Below the pieces are notes generated by a model. That model saw only the letters and a list, made by a program, of their open reading frames with translations. It was not told the origin of the DNA and did not search any database. From Molossus alvarezi (lineage: Eukaryota > Chordata > Mammalia > Chiroptera > Molossidae): DNA of 64,000 bases. The stretch covers positions 124,001 to 188,000 of the forward strand of contig CM073886.1 in assembly GCA_037176705.1 (NCBI GenBank). Reading direction: 5' to 3'. The translations under genes were made by a program, and so were the position numbers. This document shows, piece by piece, positions 62,826 through 64,000 of the stretch (within the stretch, counting starts at the first letter, position 1; every line of letters begins with the position of its first letter).

Positions 62826-64000
62826 ATGGTCACCCCTGCTCTGTGCTCCTGTCTCAGACTCATGGTTTCCTCTTCTCTGTGCTCCTCTCTCAGACCCATG
62901 GACTCCTTTTCTCTGGGCTCCTCTGTCAGACCCATAGACTCCTCTTCTCTGGGCTCCTCTCTCAGACCCATGGTCTCTCTTCTTTGTGCTCCTCTCTCAA
63001 ACCCAATGACTCCCCTGCTCTGTGCTCCTCTCTCAGACCCATGGTGTCCCCTCTTCTTTGCTCCTCTCTCAGACCTATGGTCTCCCCTGCTCTGTGCTCC
63101 TCTCTCAGACCCATAGTCTTCCCTGCTCTGTGCTCCTCTCTCAGAGCCATGGTCTCCTCTTCTCTGTGTTCCCCTTTCAGACCCATGGTCTCCCCTTCTC
63201 TGTGCTCCTCTTTCAGACCTATAGACTCCACTTCTCTGTGCCCCACTCAGACCCATGGTCTCCCCTTCTGTTTGCATCTCTCTCAGACCATGGTCTCCTC
63301 TTCTCTGGGCTCCTCTCTCAGACCCATGGTGTCCCCTGCTCTGTGCTTCTCTCTCAGACCATAGACTCCAATACGCTGTCCCCCTCTCAGACCCATGGTC
63401 TCCCCTGCTGTTTGCATCTCTCTCAGACCATGGTCTCCTCTTCTCTTGGCTCCCCTCTCAGACCCATTGTCTCCTCTTCTATTTGCTCCTCTCTCACACC
63501 CATGGGCTCCTATTCTCGGTGTTCCTCTCTCAGACCCATGGTCTCCCCTGCTCTGTGCTCCTCTCAGACTCATGGTTTCATCTTATCTGTGCTCCTCTCT
63601 CAGACCCATGGTCTCCTTTTCTCTGGGCTCCTCTGTCAGACCCATGGTCTCCTCTTCTCTGTGCTCCTCTCTCAGACCCATGGTATCCTTTTCTCTGGGC
63701 TCCTCTGTAAGACCCATATACTCCTCTTCTCTGGGCTCCTCTCTAAGATGCATGGTCTCCTCTTCTCTGTGCTCCTCTCTCAGACCCATGGTCTCCTTTT
63801 CTCTGGGCTCCTTTGTAAGACCCATGTTGTCCTCTTCTCTGTGCTCCTCTCTCAGACCCATGGTCTCCTTTTCTCTGGGCTCCTCTGTAAGACCCATATA
63901 CTCCTCTTCTCTGGGCTCCTCTCTAAGATGCATGGTCTCCTCTTCTCTGTGCTCCTCTCTCAGACCCATGGTCTCCTTTTCTCGGGGCTCCTCTGTAAGA
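62826..64000. repeat. B-type higher-order block, right end
   Basis: Matches 34801-35975 of B1 at offset 28,025 with scattered differences, and matches 2766 onward at offset 60,060 up to about 3705. Beyond 63766 it follows the B path (GTGCTCCTCTCTCAG, then CCTTTT units) and not the C path. It includes AATACG at 63370 and CCCATATACTCC units at 63715 and 63895. The array continues past the window end. Confidence 0.78.

Larger units (their letters stand above)
1..64000. repeat. Continuous 36-bp minisatellite array filling the window
   Basis: The same 36-bp monomer recurs from the first base to the last: CTCTGTGCTCCTCTCTCAG, then ACCCATGGTCTCCCCTG. About 1,780 units fit. The consensus is about 61% GC, 75% pyrimidine on this strand, and free of CpG. 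Nearly every unit contains CCATGG overlapping GGTCTC. Common variants replace CCCCTG with CCTCTT, CCTTTT with CTGTGC changed to CTGGGC, or ATGGTC with ATAGAC. Most units are 36 bp. A frequent 34-bp class has lost a CT pair before CAG, and 33-bp and 35-bp units also occur. I see no interruption by unique DNA and no transposon, tRNA, rRNA or CRISPR structure. The array extends beyond both ends of the window. Confidence 0.98.

Noticed and set aside
1..64000. Trichohyalin-like or mucin-like coding exon
   Set aside because: Phase changes by 34-bp and 35-bp units every few hundred bases would destroy any single peptide, and no frame is kept constant along the array.
1..64000. CRISPR array
   Set aside because: Monomers are contiguous with no unique spacers, unit variation is spread along the monomer, and there are no cas genes or prokaryotic features.
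1..64000. G-quadruplex array on the - strand
   Set aside because: Each unit has only GGGG and GGG separated by loops of about 7 and 22 bases, which does not meet the usual four-tract, short-loop pattern.
1..64000. Transposable element or viral insertion
   Set aside because: I scanned for terminal repeats, poly(A) tails, target-site duplications and unique sequence, and found only variants of the monomer.

Overview
The whole 64-kb window is one uninterrupted minisatellite. I found no single-copy DNA, no gene I can defend, no RNA gene and no recognisable transposon. The basic monomer is 36 bp on the + strand: CTCTGTGCTCCTCTCTCAG followed directly by ACCCATGGTCTCCCCTG. At roughly 35.8 bp per unit the window holds about 1,780 monomers. 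The consensus is about 61% GC and 75% pyrimidine on the + strand, and it has no CpG. Such an array, with nested higher-order repeats, points to a eukaryote, most likely a vertebrate chromosome (for example subtelomeric or heterochromatic). The species cannot be read from the sequence, and this placement is inference.

The notable content is the layered higher-order repeat (HOR) structure. I worked it out from repeated coordinate offsets between identical variant strings. The layers are: a 1,452-bp tandem duplication (about 89-2992); a 5,983-bp tandem duplication (about 21246-33211); a 4,978-bp tandem array of nearly three copies (about 30737-45696); an 11.4-kb spaced repeat (about 6505-10850 against 17926-22266); and a 42-kb spaced repeat (about 1541-12785 against 43532-55390). 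Copies inside the younger layers differ by isolated single bases only.

Layout, left to right (block names are mine): B/P-type DNA with the 1,452-bp duplication (1-3705); C1 (3706-6504); E1 (6505-10850); a short E-type tandem copy (10851-11588); C2 (11589-14690); a partial E copy (14691-15860); C3 (15861-17925); E2 (17926-22266); the two 5,983-bp A units (21246-33211, overlapping the end of E2); the B array (30737-45696); C5 (45697-48850); E3 (48851-53338); a second E-type tandem copy (53339-54085); C6 (54086-55390); a more divergent region D (55391-62825); and a return to B-type DNA (62826-64000). The array runs off both ends of the window.

Long open frames occur throughout but are a by-product of the repeat. 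The unit length is a multiple of three, and the consensus lacks stops in all three + frames and two of the three - frames. I therefore annotate no CDS. Every monomer also carries a splice-acceptor-like tract on the + strand and a good Kozak start context on the - strand. Those matter only if the array is transcribed, which the sequence cannot show.
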